Notes under the pieces: model-generated
The model's input: only the letters and a program-made list of their open reading frames with translations
The model's database searches: none
What the model was told of the DNA's origin: nothing
Source: Cricetomys ansorgei
Lineage: Eukaryota > Chordata > Mammalia > Rodentia > Nesomyidae
Direction of reading: 5' to 3'
Length of the DNA: 64,000 bases
Assembly: GCA_026225945.1 (NCBI GenBank)
Contig: JAMJFZ010000770.1
Coordinates: forward strand, 4,774,001 to 4,838,000
In this document: positions 11,111 to 22,644 of the stretch, piece after piece
Numbering within the stretch: the stretch's first letter is position 1
How the letters are laid out: each line of letters opens with the position of its first letter
Made by a program: the position numbers and the translations under genes

Positions 11111-12194
11111 GTGCATTCAAGAAAACAAAAGCAAAGTCAGAGGTAATAGGATGGGCAAAGGTATAAAAGTTATTTTAGAAATGGGGGAAAAAGCTCTGAA
11201 AACTGTTAAGAGAAGACCTGTTTAGTCTGAGTAACTCCTTTGTTCAACGGCATTTTGATTGAGGAACAAAAAGCTATAGGAGGAGAGAGTCATGAGGCCA
11301 TTGATAAGCCAGGATCAGGATCCACGAAGACACATAGGCAGCTCTGCCATCTTGTGCTGCACCATCTGAAGACTGGACCACCTTACACAGAGAACCTTTC
11401 TTCAGCGCAGACTGGTGCACATGTCTGGGGTTCCCGTGTTCTGTCTAATAGTTGGAACTGGGAAGTGTTTAGGACCAATAGATCATTTTGCAAGCCTTAC
11501 TGCCCCGAGCACAAGTGAATGTTCCCACCCTTAAAGGGGAACCCAGCCAGGCTGAGTGGAAAGCCAGCCATCTACTAACAGGGAGTTAATAAGGTCTTCC
11601 AAACGAGTGACCCTTAATTCCAATTCAATTTGGGGGTGAGTAGATCAGGTGGAGGGAGAGGAGTGAAAAGGAGGACTAATTCGTCCATCAAGGACATTTA
11701 GTACTGAGAATTTACAAAGATGAATTCATTTGTGAGTCACAGTGATTTGCTACCAGGAAAAGCAATTATCTTGAAGCTCGTTTGGCCCCAGGATCAATTT
11801 TTCTTTAACTGCTCATCTCTCTCCTGGAAACCCAAGGAGTCAGTCTCTCTCTGGGTTTCTGTCTCTGTCTGTCACCACCCAGCTTCCCCTTCCTCTCCCT
11901 CTCCTCCTCCTCTGTGCGAGTATTCCGACGACTTGTTTATTTCACTTTTCCCCACAGAACTTCCTCTGTATTCGTCTTCTCTGCATATCGTTAGTCCCCA
12001 CTCACAGTCACTTTCCTCCTAAGGACCTTTGTTACTGTCAAAGCATTTGACGCGGCTTACGTACTGGGTTGCTTGGGGGAGACCTAGCTCTCCTACCGGG
12101 GACGCTGAGTGAGAAGACAGTCTCTGCGTCCCATCACTGACTGGAAGACCCTTTCGTGGGAGTCACCTAAGACCACCTGCATAGCAGACATGAC
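11111..12194. other. unique non-coding sequence with a pyrimidine-rich run
   Basis: No gene recognised. A pyrimidine-rich run (CT plus CCT) lies at about 11860-11912. Short forward frames at 11240-11518 and 11720-12022 show no domain. Confidence 0.4.
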
Positions 12195-12320
12195 ATAGCA
12201 TTATATAATGTAGCAAAATTATAGTTACTAAATAGCAACAAAAATAATTTTCTGGTTGGGGGTCACTACAACATGAGAAGCTGTATTAATGGGTCGAGGC
12301 GTTAAGAAGTTTGAGTCACT
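12195..12320 (+). mobile_element. URR1-type hAT DNA transposon fragment
   Basis: The words 'gtagcaaaattatagttact', 'aatagcaacaaaaataattt' and 'tctggttgggggtcactaca' match the rodent non-autonomous hAT-Charlie element URR1, ending with 'gaagtttgagtcact'. No transposase is encoded. Strand is assigned by assuming the consensus starts CAGTGGTTCTCAACC. Confidence 0.7.
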
Positions 12321-13344
12321 GGGCTAACGTATCCTGGGACAGGCCAGGAGTGTGGTAAGAATTGGTCTGGGGATACTGTGGCTTCTTCCCACGCTCTCAG
12401 CACTGGCTGTGAGTCCTGTTAGCAAGGGCCACAGTCCCGGGGAGTAGTAGGTTTCTTTCTGACTTCCTCCTCTCCATTAGAACCTCCTCTTCTCCCCACA
12501 GGATGTGGCTCTGCCGTTGTATTCCTCAATACTGACATGTCAGAGTGGCAGGGATATGTTTGGCCACGTCTTAGCCCTGAATGGGATCTCTGGGAGGGGG
12601 CTTTCTGAGAGAGGGTGGGATTCTGTGATGCATCTTCTGGGAACTAAGCCAAAATTCTCTCTACGGAGGAAATGGTTTGCATGGGATTTGCTACTTGTCT
12701 AATGCTGTTTTGAAAGTCAACATATTTTCTGCCCCCAATTAATTCCCAGTGGCAGCATATTGAGGAGCACACCCCTTCCCCCCCCCAACCCCCCAAAAGA
12801 ATGGGCAGTGTGGTTCTGAAAGGCCCTGGCACTTAGATCTGATTTCAGATTTAGAAGTTAAGCGGAGCACAGGCTCTGGGCCCTGTGTGCCCTTTGGAGG
12901 CCTTCAGGGACATGACACATTTGGCAAGCATGTCTTAAATGAAAACCCTGTGAACACTGTGATGTTTTAAGCTAAAGGTTTAAGGGGCCTTCAGCTCACA
13001 TCATTAGAACCCAGTGGCTACAGCAAGAGCCCTTGTTTCCAAAGAAGCAGAGCCTGCTGTGTCTGGGGAGCTGGTGCTGTCGGGAAGGGAATTACTTTGT
13101 ACCTCCTTAGTGAAGTTGAATGGAGGTGAGACTATAGGGCAAGAGGCGGACAGAGATGTAGCAGAGAGGTGAAGAAGCAGAGTGGGAGAAAAAGGGAGCT
13201 AGAGAGATGAGAGAACTAGAAAACTCTTAGGAAACAAAAACAGGAAACACAACAGTCAAACTGAAGACAAGAACTTGCCGAGGAAAATCAGGGAGCCATC
13301 ATGATCATTAATAAGTACAGACACTGGAACGTGGCCCAGACTTT
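12321..13344. other. unique non-coding sequence
   Basis: No gene or transposon recognised apart from the C-rich quadruplex-like run listed separately at 12772-12794. Confidence 0.4.
12772..12794 (-). other. G-quadruplex-capable run
   Basis: The forward strand reads C4-TT-C9-AA-C6, so the reverse strand has enough G in closely spaced runs for a four-stranded fold. This is a sequence-pattern call only. Confidence 0.6.
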
Positions 13345-13500
13345 GACATTAGCCTTGGACTTTTCATTAATGTCTGCAATAATCCTATGGAGTGAATAGT
13401 ACTGTCAACTTCACGTTAAAGTGAAAATGATGGGTCTTCAGAAAGGCGAAGCACCTTATCTGAGGTCACACAGCCTTCACATGGCTAGGACCCTGGGCCA
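13345..13500 (-). repeat. MIR SINE
   Basis: Reverse MIR: 'gcaataatcctatggagtga' near 13376, 'aagcaccttatctgaggtca' near 13450 and 'cacagccttcacatggctag' near 13469. These match the reversed 'tgacctt' core and 3' part of MIR in order. Confidence 0.7.
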
Positions 13501-14744
13501 CTTGGTAATATGAACAGTCCATTGCAAAGGGGTCCTGATCCTGGGACCGGAAGTATGGCAGACTCTCTGTGGGCCACCTGTAGCCTAGAAACTGAGAGAC
13601 ACAGGCAGTCTCTGTTGTGGCTCTCACTTGTAATTTTAGTGCTCATTAAGAGAGTCTGAGCTACAAGGAAGGGAGAACTTTTTTTTCTCATGAATAGAAG
13701 CCAGAGTTGCTACTCTATTAAGGGTGACATTTCTAGATCTTCTCAACTCTCTGACAGAGAAGCAGCTTCCTCCTTTGGGTCCAGTTCAAGGTGGAAAGAA
13801 GAGGAGAAGAGAAATATCAAAGTAAGCTGTTTTGTCTTCCTTGTTTATCCTACTTCTGCAGAAGGTTATGCATGGCCTTCCACATTCCTAGCTGCAAGAG
13901 AGGCTGTCAGGTGATTATTGAGTCTTTCATTAGGACGGACAGCCCAACAAATCATCATAACACCATCCGTAACCCTTACCTGAAGGGGAAGCAATTACTT
14001 CTTTTTGTAGTTGCAGGTATATCCTTGACCCAAGTAACCATTCTGAGATGACCCTGTATAAGAATATGGGGGCAGCAGAATGCTCACTGTAGCCAACCCT
14101 AGTGTTGTTGGAAACGATATGAAACAGTTCCATGTGTCCTGTCTTGAAAATCAAGACTAGTCTGTCAGCTCCTGGGTGCTTATTTTCCCAATAGCCGCCT
14201 GCATGGCTCACATCCCAGGGGAATAGCTGATTAGATCAGCAAATGAGTGGAGAGGCTGGCAAAGCTATGGAGGATGGAGGTATGTGAATTGACAGAATTT
14301 TTCAAAATATTTTACTGATTTGGAATACACACTAGAGAGGAGACATAAGCAGTGGCAATAAGAGACTCAGACAAAGGGGCCCAGATAGCCTGTCTCTGTT
14401 TGGATTAGAGATGTCTTTAGACCAGTATCTCTCAGCTCTTGTTTCATTATTGCCCACATATGGGGTCTTTGTGAACACCTTTTCCCCCTAACCATGCTCC
14501 CTGTTGAGATTTCTCTGTCACAAACACATTAAGAATATCACTCCTTTTATGTAGAATACAGCGCGCTGTGAGTCTGTATATCTACATAAAAGGCATAAGT
14601 TGTGTTTCCCAGTTTAGAGGAGACATTGCTCCTATGTGGATGAATCAGAGACAAAAGCTCTTCTTGCCTGGGGAACGAAGAGCTCGCCCTATCCTTTAAG
14701 TTTAGATCCGCCTTCTGAAGGGAGTTGCGAGGGGTGGTGCCTAT
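13501..14744. other. unique non-coding sequence
   Basis: Nothing recognisable. Overlapping short frames around 13690-14211 on both strands carry no family features. Confidence 0.4.
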
Positions 14745-14880
14745 TTTGAGCATCCACCGTGTGCCAGGCACCTATATAGGCACTTGAGATTCATCACCCC
14801 ATTTGCTGCTTATGGCAGTTCCAGGTCATCAGCTCTGGGCCCTGTTTCACAATGGAGGCCGTCAGAATTCAGAGAGTACA
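14745..14880 (-). repeat. MIR SINE fragment
   Basis: Reverse MIR 3' end: 'gcatccaccgtgtgccaggc' near 14750, then 'gcacttgagattcatcaccc', then 'tgtttcacaatggaggccgt'. The word order fits the reversed MIR consensus. Confidence 0.7.
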
Positions 14881-15691
14881 CTCCTGCTGGAAGAGACCTG
14901 CTTTGTGGAAGGCGCTCATCCTATTTCTGTTATGGGTTGAGAGCAGGTGGCATGAGATGAGTCAGGTTAGGGTCCACAGTGGTACTTCCTGGTGGGATGA
15001 GAACTGACTCTGAATGAGAGGCAGCCCAAGTAAGAAGCATGACAGAGGCGGAGGCTATGTGGCTGGAAGGGACTCTGGCTGACAAAGATGACTCTCACTG
15101 CGGTTAGGAAAGGCTGCGGTTGTTTAGGGTTCTGGTTCTGAGGTGGTGTTGAGCTAAGGGTACAGCCTGAGTAATGAAACACCATTTCTGTCAGGCACAA
15201 AGGCATTCTGTACAGGTTAGGATAGGAGACAGACACAAAAGGTAGGAATCTAGGGTTTCCAACACAGAAGCTTATAGAGACATCAAGTGATCTTCTCAGA
15301 CTATCTCAATGCAGACTATTTCTGAAGGAAAGTACAGTCTGTGACCAAAAGGAGCTAGACATGTTGTTCTGCTTTCATTCTTAAGGTTCTTCTGGCTTCT
15401 CTTCCCTTGCAGCTCTTACGGATGTGATTGGGTCAGCAAGGATCCTTTCCTACTCCAGTAGGAAAATAACCCTTAACCCTGATAGTCACTGCAATGAAGT
15501 TTTATTCCCTGCTCTTACTTCTCACACTGCTCAGACGATACTCAACTAAGGTACCTGGAGTCTACATTTCCCACTTCCAAAGCCTTAATTTTAACATGTT
15601 GTTTCTACTATCACTGAAGTGGCGGAAGAGAACATGAAACTGTTGGATTGTACACAGCTGAAGTATGACACATGCCACGTCTGTGGATACA
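14881..15691. other. unique non-coding sequence
   Basis: No gene or repeat recognised. Confidence 0.4.
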
Positions 15692-16076
15692 TTGGCCTGA
15701 TTAGTTTTAATTGCCAACCTGGAACAATCTAGAGTCAACTGAGAGAAGGGAACCGCAACTGAAAAATTGCCTCAGTCACATTGGCCTGTGGCCACATCTG
15801 TGAGAGAGTGTCATGACTGATAATTGAGGAGGGGAGGCCTAGCCCACTGTGGGTGGCACCGTCCCTAGGCTATGTAAGAAAGCTAAGAGGATGAACAATT
15901 GAGTAAGCCAGTAAACGGTCTTCTCCCATGGATTCTGGGCTGGATTCTTATCTTGAGTTCCTGCCCTAACTTCTATCAGCAAGGGGCTATCAACTGGAAA
16001 TACAAATGGAAATAGACACTTTCCTCCCCTAAGTTGATTTTGGCCATGATGTTTACCACAACAATATAATGAAACT
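15692..16076 (+). mobile_element. rodent LTR, MaLR-like, family not assigned
   Basis: A solo-LTR-like unit of about 385 bp. It opens with 'ttaattgccaacctggaaca' and 'ctagagtcaactgagagaag', has 'gcccactgtgggtggcaccg' in the middle, and ends with 'tttcctcccctaagttgatt' and 'ttaccacaacaatataatga', like the 3' ends of rodent MaLR LTRs. The 144-codon reverse frame at 15839-16273 overlaps it and is not a viral gene. The family name is uncertain. Confidence 0.55.
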
Positions 16077-17816
16077 TCCATCATTGGCCTAGACAGACCA
16101 CATGGCTGAACATCAAAGGGGGAGCCTTTGTAGCCTTCTTGTGTGAAGAGGGGGAAGTACTTAATAGCAACTCTGAGAATGATTGTGATGATAAATGAAG
16201 ATAGTAAATCAGTTTCTGAAGATCCAGTTCCGATGATTTCCTTTTTACTGCCTTTCTCTCGGAAGCACTCCAATTATCCCTTCATTTGTTCCTTACCATG
16301 CTGTTTGGTAAATACTTATTGGTTGACTCAGCTGAAATCAACACCCCTGTTGGCAAGGAGTGTGCTGGACGAGAGAGCCACAGCTATTTATTAAGGCTCC
16401 CTGACTCTACATGCTAGTCATACCTCAGGTACACAGAGCAAAGGCCAAGTCTCCTGAGGCGGAAGGTCTAGGGAACTGACAGCTGACTTGCCTCAGAGTT
16501 GTGGGATATTCTGAGAAAACTCTGCCTTAGCTTTGACTGCTTAACTTCTTGATAACTGGTCCTCTGAATTAGGAAAGAAAGTGGAGACGCTTTCAGGAGA
16601 CAGCCTGTGAACCAGTCACCTAATAGAGGTACGACTTAGCATACGTAGTGTGTATATGATGTATTCTTGCCCATTAATAGAGCTTTGCTGACCCTCTGTC
16701 CTACTGGCTCCTGGCAAGGCACATTGTCCCCATTCCACAGAGGAGCCCCAGAGGAGCCCCTGCCAAGCCTTCTTAGTAACTCATGAATAAGCAACCTGTG
16801 TCCTCTCTGGGTGCTTCTGCTGAGCTGGACCTGGGAACAGCCTTCTCCTCACTAAGCTTCCAACACAATCCATCAGGCGTCTTCAGATTGGTGGAGCTTC
16901 AAAAATGACAGCCATTTGAAATCGAGCAGAATTGAGTATTATTAAAATAGCATTCTAAATTTTAATCTTTTGCATTGACTTTTTTAAATAGCTTCTATTT
17001 TCCCTAAGAATTCTGGGCCAGGCTCACAGACATTCAATTTAAATAGTGTCAGGCAAGACTGATTTCTGTCCCAGCATGGCCAGATTTTTTTCCTTTCCTT
17101 TAAAAATAGATTTTAAATCCAAGTCCTTCTTTTTTAAGGTGCCAGATCTAATAGTAATGTAGTACTTATTTCTCTTCTGTCTTCTAGCCTTCTTTCCATC
17201 TTTCATCGATGAGGAAGGCAGGTGATGATGGATGTTGCTTTCTAGGGCACCTATGTTATTACTACACTGTTGACATCATGCCGAACAAGGTGCATTGCTA
17301 CCACTCCATCCACGTCCATGTGCTCTTTTAATACGAAGTTTCTGGTCAAGGATCCCAGGAAGTCTTTAAGAAGGATGCTTTCTGCCGCTGCTCAGCTTGT
17401 TGCTGCTTTTTGTCACCCTCCTTTCAGTCAGTTTGTCTTCTCTACCTCCCTTGCCCTCCAGCTTCTTACCTGGAGCTAGGATGGGGAGAATGGAGATGGA
17501 GGGCACCGGTGGATGATGAAGAGAGTTGATAAAGAGTCTTGGGACTCAGATTTCACATGGAATGAGTTTCTTGTTCTTCCGGTTGTTGTAAATTGACTTA
17601 ATCTGTGAAAACGTTGACACTCACACCCACGTACTGGGTTTAGCTGTGTCTTTGTCAGCGTACTTTTGTAACCGTATGGATCCTGCGGGAACTGGGACTG
17701 AGATGTAATGCTTAGCCCCGCAGTTAATGGCATCTAGGACTGAGGGACTTGTCTCTTGTCTTTCCTCTGCCCTGGAGTCCTCAGCACAGCCTAGCAGCTC
17801 TCAGACCTAGATACAC
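16077..17816. other. unique non-coding sequence, AT-rich centre
   Basis: About 1.7 kb without a recognised repeat. The part at 16900-17160 is AT-rich, with words such as ATTTTAATC and TTTAAATAG. It may be a conserved non-coding segment, but this cannot be tested here. Confidence 0.4.
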
Positions 17817-17980
17817 ATCATCATCATCATCTGAGGAAACTTTGAAAGGCTCCAATCCCCAGACCCTGCTCTAGACCGGTGAAATCCCAGTCTGAGGGCG
17901 TACGCTTGTGGCATCTTTACTTCCAAAATTCTCTCCAGGTGAATCAGATGCATGCATGGGTTGAGAACAACTCTATGTCC
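17817..17980. mobile_element. MER5-type hAT DNA transposon fragment
   Basis: Matches the ancient hAT-Charlie element MER5: 'catcatcatcatctgaggaa' near 17818, 'ctccaatccccagaccctgc' near 17850, 'ctctccaggtgaatcagatg' near 17932 and 'gggttgagaacaac' near 17958. Non-autonomous; no transposase. Confidence 0.7.
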
Positions 17981-18394
17981 CTGGGGTTGCCTGGGGCCTG
18001 AATATACTTTCCTTTTGAGATCAGAGGAATTCTATTTTGTTGCTTATGGGCACAGACACAGATCTCTCATCAGTGCTGGGATTGGATTTTATCTTCCCTG
18101 GATGCCTCAGAGAACGTAGAGAAGAGGCTGGGGTGGAAAAAGTACTTGGTGGGTTGGCCCAGGCATCACTTTGAGATGCTGCCCGATACAGATACAGTAA
18201 CCAGAGCCATACAGGTAACTTAAAATGATCTCATAGCACATCACAAAGCAGAAATAATCAAGTAAATCTAATTTCAATACTATTTACCGTAATATGTCTT
18301 AAATATCATTTGAATATGTACTCATAGTTTTTAAACCATTAACTTTAGTTTTTGTCCTTAGTTCTGGAGTATGCATGACATACCACCTGAGCCC

Positions 18395-18490
18395 AGGTGA
18401 GGCACACTTCAAATATCAAATAATCCAGCTCCCGGGAAATGACACTTGTGGCTGAACTTTGACCTCTACATATACACACCTACATACATA
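18395..18490 (+). repeat. B4 SINE 3' part
   Basis: Words 'ccagctcccgggaaatgaca' near 18426 and 'gaactttgacctctacatat' near 18454 match the B4 segment just before the CA-rich tail. It continues directly into the compound microsatellite. The 5' part is missing or too diverged. Confidence 0.5.
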
Positions 18491-18495
18491 CAAGA

Positions 18496-18570
<75 letters not shown>

Positions 18571-18601
18571 AGAGAGGGAGGTGGTGGTGGTGGTGGTGGT
18601 G
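18491..18601. repeat. compound (GT)n(GA)n(GGT)n microsatellite
   Basis: About 33 bases of GT (18497-18529), about 37 bases of GA (to 18565), a short GGGA-type link, and about seven GGT units (18580-18601). Confidence 0.97.
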
Positions 18602-18984
18602 ACTGGTTTATACTGCTATATTTAAAAGGCCTGCATGTTATTTGCCATTCTTGATAGGACCTGTGGCTAACCCACATAATCTGTTGAGAGAGGAATCTGT
18701 ATTCCTTTATGCAAGGCAGCTGAGGATCGCAGGACTTGCTTCCTGCTCTGTACCAGTGCTGTTTCTATTTCTGGAATTGATGAGAAGGCCAAGATGCTCC
18801 CTGAACACATGAGGCCATCCTGGCACTCTGGAAAGGAAGCAGAATTGAACTGGTTTTGTTCTAGGGCAGCTGATAAGTGTGTGCTCTCTGTGTAAGCAGC
18901 AGCATCCCCCCAGAATAAAGGGAACCCGCTCTGTTTGTCTAACTAGACTCAAGCTTGTTCATTGATGTTTTCTCTCTGTGCATG

Positions 18985-19280
18985 TGTTGGGAGAAGGTAT
19001 GCGTGTCTATACACAGATTCCTGGACCTGTGTGTGCACATGTAGAGATAAGGAGTCATGTTGGATGTCTTCCCCTATTACTCTCCACCTTAATTTTTGAG
19101 ACAGTGTCTGTTACTGAACATGAAGCTCACCAATTGTCTATAGTGGCTGGCCTGTAAGCTTCATGGTCTTCCTGCCTCTACCTCCCAGCTGTGGATTACA
19201 GACACTTTGCTTTTTCCATGGGTCCTGCTTGCTTCTATGAGAAGCACTTTACTGACTGAGACATCTGCCCCACCCCCACA
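18985..19280 (-). repeat. B4-type SINE
   Basis: Reverse B4/RSINE1: 'tgagacagtgtctgttactg' near 19097, 'gaagctcaccaattgtctat' near 19122, 'tctacctcccagctgtggat' near 19177, and the reversed tRNA-like head 'gcactttactgactgagaca' near 19244. Parts are in correct order. Confidence 0.8.
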
Positions 19281-19983
19281 GGTTCTTGTTAAATGAACCT
19301 GTGTCTTTTTGCATTAATTTGGATGTTAGAATTCAGAATTGGGATGTTTTAAATGGCTTTCTTCTGAGACCTGTTGATTTTCTTCTTTTAATTTTTCTGT
19401 TTCTCTTCCTTTAATCCTTTGGACTTCCTTGTTTCTCCATGGATATATGCAAATGTGCTCTGCTTTTCTGTTGCTCCAAACCCTCCCAGCCCTGCATACT
19501 AACACCGCTCCTCAGATCCCACTGTGCCCCAAGCTTGAGAGGGTCAGCAGATGGCAGAGTTTTCCATCCTGCCATGCAGGAAGCAGGTGAAAGCAGCTAA
19601 TGTTACAGCATCAGGCAGGGAGGAAGATTCTGAGCTGAGTTAGCAGAGGACATCAAATTCTCAGCACCCCCTGGGTAGAATAGCTCAGCCAGGACCAGCA
19701 ATGTGTGGCAGCTAGGTTTGCCTCAGCTCTTGATCAAACCAAGGATAATGTTGGGCAATGGGGGGAGTTGCTGTATTTAGGGCATATTTAGGTTGCTTCA
19801 TGGTCTCCAAACTCAATTGCAAATGGGATTTTTGCTCAAGTGTTTCTCTGCATTGCAATATCATGTCTTCTTCCCTCTCTTCCTTTGCTGAACTCTTGGA
19901 TCTCACCTTCAAATCCCAAATTTAGGGAAAGTCTCTCATGGGCACTCTCCCAGCCCGAGCTACCTGGCTCATCACACAGTTTT
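19281..19983. other. unique non-coding sequence
   Basis: No gene recognised. A weak CTCF-like word, AGCACCCCCTGGGTAG, lies at 19663-19678; see findings. Confidence 0.4.
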
Positions 19984-20011
19984 AGAATCTATAATCTATA
20001 ATCTATAATCT
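19984..20011. repeat. (ATAATCT)n short tandem repeat
   Basis: Three perfect 7-bp units (19991-20011) preceded by a partial unit. Confidence 0.9.
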
Positions 20012-20939
20012 GTCTCCCACATTGAGTTCTTCCTTCTTTGACAGCAGAACCTGTGTTGTTCTTCAGCATGGATCAAAGATGCTGAAGAGTGCCTGGTACT
20101 GTCAGTATTTGTAGATGTGAGTGGATCCCATCTTAGTGTATGGTATCAGTTAACTAATTGTAGATCTCTCTTGATCATCTATTCAAGGAAAGACATTAGT
20201 AATTTGGGTAAGCAAAATGATCAGACAATCTAAAATATATTTCTTTAAGGCCTTAAAGGAATCCCCAGAGAAACTTGGGAGAGGGCACAGGTTACCTGTC
20301 TTCTTGATCACATTTGTTAAGTAAAATGAAGGATTAACTTCTGACTGAGTATCAATAATTCTGAAACGCCATTCACTGCTTCCTTCTTCAGTATCACTTC
20401 ATCTACATTGGTTCTACACAGCCAAGACAGGGATGGTTGCTTATGGAAATGGACATATTGTTTATGGAAATAGACATGTCAAATTGACCCACTATTTCCA
20501 AGATACCATATACCCCAGAACAGTGTTGTATAGATTAAACATAAGGATGAGTGTGTTATTGCTTGCTATCATGCACTCCATTCCCCATGCTCAGACTTTC
20601 TGCCAGTAAGTTTTAGGTGTCTGGGAAAGTGCCCAGGGGTTGATCCAGACCAGCACTGAATTCAGAAGTGTTCCAGGGAAATCATATGTGGTAGGTGAGC
20701 TCTTCATGGTTGAGGCATGTGGCTTGCAGGCACTCTGGTCAAGGACAACATGACACTGGAGTGTGGGTGAAGCCTGTGTCTGTTGCTGACTCCTTTGGTC
20801 TGGGTTCCATGTGAATTTTCATATTGAAGAGAGAATGGGAATGGGTGAATTGACAGTAGGGCTAATGATGCCAGCATCCTCCATCCCTGTGTCTGAAATG
20901 AAAGGATATTCTAGTTGAAAGTTGTGGAACCTGAGTCCT
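20012..20939. other. unique non-coding sequence
   Basis: No gene or transposon recognised. A 21-bp near-perfect tandem duplication (TTATGGAAATGGACAT-type) lies at about 20441-20478. Confidence 0.45.
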
Positions 20940-21050
20940 CCTTCTTAGGGTCATTTCCCCAAAGTCATGCAGGTCACAAGTGGCAGGACTGAGATTAGTG
21001 ATGTTCTTGCCATTTGCTTTGCCCTTTAACCTCCACTGCCTAAACAGCTG
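20940..21050 (-). repeat. MIR SINE fragment
   Basis: Reverse MIR core: 'cccaaagtcatgcaggtcac' near 20958 and 'aagtggcaggactgagatta' near 20979, matching the reversed 'tgtgacctt' core and upstream region. Confidence 0.55.
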
Positions 21051-21630
21051 GCTATCTCTCCTGGACTTGACACTGGCTGGGTGGCTCTGTGAATTCTGAG
21101 TAATCCACATTTTCTGTAAAATGGTGATATTTATGGCTTTCTGCTGTTGAAGAAAGCAGGGAAGATTGAGGAAGAAAGGTGATGAGCAGCATTTGTGAGT
21201 TTAGGACAAGAGGAGGCCATTTTTACTGTTCTTCCTTGCTGACTCCTGGAGTGTCTAGGACTTGGCCAACATTCTTCAAGAGTGCCCACTGACCAATGTC
21301 TTAGATTCAGGATCCACTGTGTGAGCTCTGGGCCTCCTGGGATCCCCAGAGGCTGACAGAGGGATGGTGGGCATCTGGGTGTGGCCCCAAGTGTGTCCTA
21401 GGAAGGTATAGCGCTGTTCTGTTGTGATATGGATGGAGCATGGAACATGCTACAGCTCTGTGGCCTGTGCGATTTCTAGTCTTTCACATTTTAAGAAATT
21501 CTGGGTTCTTTTTCTTTTTTCTTGACTGAGGAGGTGAGTAAACGAAGTTCCCAAAGTTTTTGCATGATCTGTCTAAAATTGGCTGAGAAGGGAGCATGAG
21601 GAGCTTAATGTTAGTGAGAAGGAGAACAGA
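21051..21630. other. unique non-coding sequence
   Basis: Nothing recognised upstream of the minisatellite. Confidence 0.4.
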
Positions 21631-21903
21631 GGCCATCCAGGTACACCAGGGAAGGAGAGAGGCCATCCAGGTATACCAGGGAAGGAGAGAGGCCATCCAG
21701 GTACACCAGGGAAGGAGAGAGGCCATCCAGGTACACGAGGGAAGAAGAGAGGCCATCCAGGTACACGAGGGAAGGAGAGAGGCCATCCAGGTACACCAGG
21801 GAAGGAGAGAGGCCATCCAGGTACACCAAGGAAGAAGAGAGGAGGCCATCCAGGTACACCAGGGAAGAAGAGAGGCCATCCAGGTACACCGGGGAAGGAA
21901 GGA
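21631..21903. repeat. 30-bp minisatellite, nine copies
   Basis: Nine head-to-tail copies. The unit is GGCCATCCAGGTACACCAGG followed by GAAGGAGAGA. Copies 1-7 are exactly in register from 21631 to 21840. Copy 8 has an extra GGA, and copy 9 is degenerate at its end. Variants include T for C in copy 2, CACGAGG in copies 4-5 and GAAGAAG in copies 4, 7 and 8. Because the unit is a multiple of three, several frames stay open through it on both strands. It is not called a gene. Confidence 0.98.
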
Positions 21904-22250
21904 AAACAGGGTTTCTTCTTTGTTAATCCTGACCTGGGGCAATAACATCAATTTCAGTTATCAGGCTGCTTCTGTGTGACAGGGTGAATAGTTCGAGAAC
22001 CTCTGCAGGTTCTGATGTTAAAATCTCTTACATAAAATAGCATCTTTGGACAGAACCTATGCACATCTTTTCTCGGTGACTTATAATATGTGACACAATG
22101 TAAACACTTTATAAATACTCGTGATGCTTTATTGTTTTGGGGGGATATAATAAAGGTGTCTGTTAGCTGTGTAAACACAGCTGTAACTGCTTTTTCATCT
22201 TCTTCTGAAACTGTAGATGTGAAAACTTAGATGTGGAAGGGTGATTTGTA
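21904..22250. other. unique non-coding sequence
   Basis: Short unique link between the minisatellite and the (ATG)n tract; nothing recognised. Confidence 0.4.
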
Positions 22251-22282
<32 letters not shown>

Positions 22283-22306
22283 TAATAACAACAACAAAAA
22301 CAAAAC
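22251..22306. repeat. (ATG)n(AAC)n microsatellite
   Basis: About ten ATG units followed by AAT and AAC/AAAAC units. Confidence 0.95.
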
Positions 22307-22411
22307 ATATGTCCCTCTGGGCTCATACCATGTGGCAACACTTTCCAAGTCTTTCATTTTCCTCCTTGTTAATCTCTAGAAGTCATGAGTTCTGATTTCT
22401 ATTTATGTCTG

Positions 22412-22456
<45 letters not shown>

Positions 22457-22491
22457 AATATATATATATCTATTATAAATATATATATATT
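22412..22491. repeat. (AT)n microsatellite
   Basis: About 42 bases of pure AT, then two further AT runs broken by AATAA and CTATTATAA. It is self-complementary along its length and so could extrude as cruciforms. Confidence 0.97.
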
Positions 22492-22544
22492 TCTAGTTTT
22501 TGATATTATCTTTATCAATGAAGTATTCAATTTTCAGAGATCAA

Positions 22545-22590
22545 ATAAAACAGGATAAAATAAAAATAAATGAAACCAACAAACAAAAGG
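22545..22590. repeat. A-rich low-complexity tract
   Basis: Runs of AAATAAAA, ATAAAAATAAA and AAACAAA units. Confidence 0.8.
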
Positions 22591-22644
22591 CAAACCAGCC
22601 TTTGTTTGCTGTTTTTACTCAGGACCATGGACAGGGCCTAGGGT

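Noticed and set aside
15839..16273. 144-codon reverse frame
   Set aside because: Largely inside a solo-LTR-like element, antisense to it, with no retroviral or cellular domain.
21596..21979. 127-codon forward frame with nine repeats of EAIQVHQGRR
   Set aside because: A 30-bp tandem array keeps frames open automatically; two reverse-strand frames are open over the same DNA, and there is no promoter, domain or splice support.
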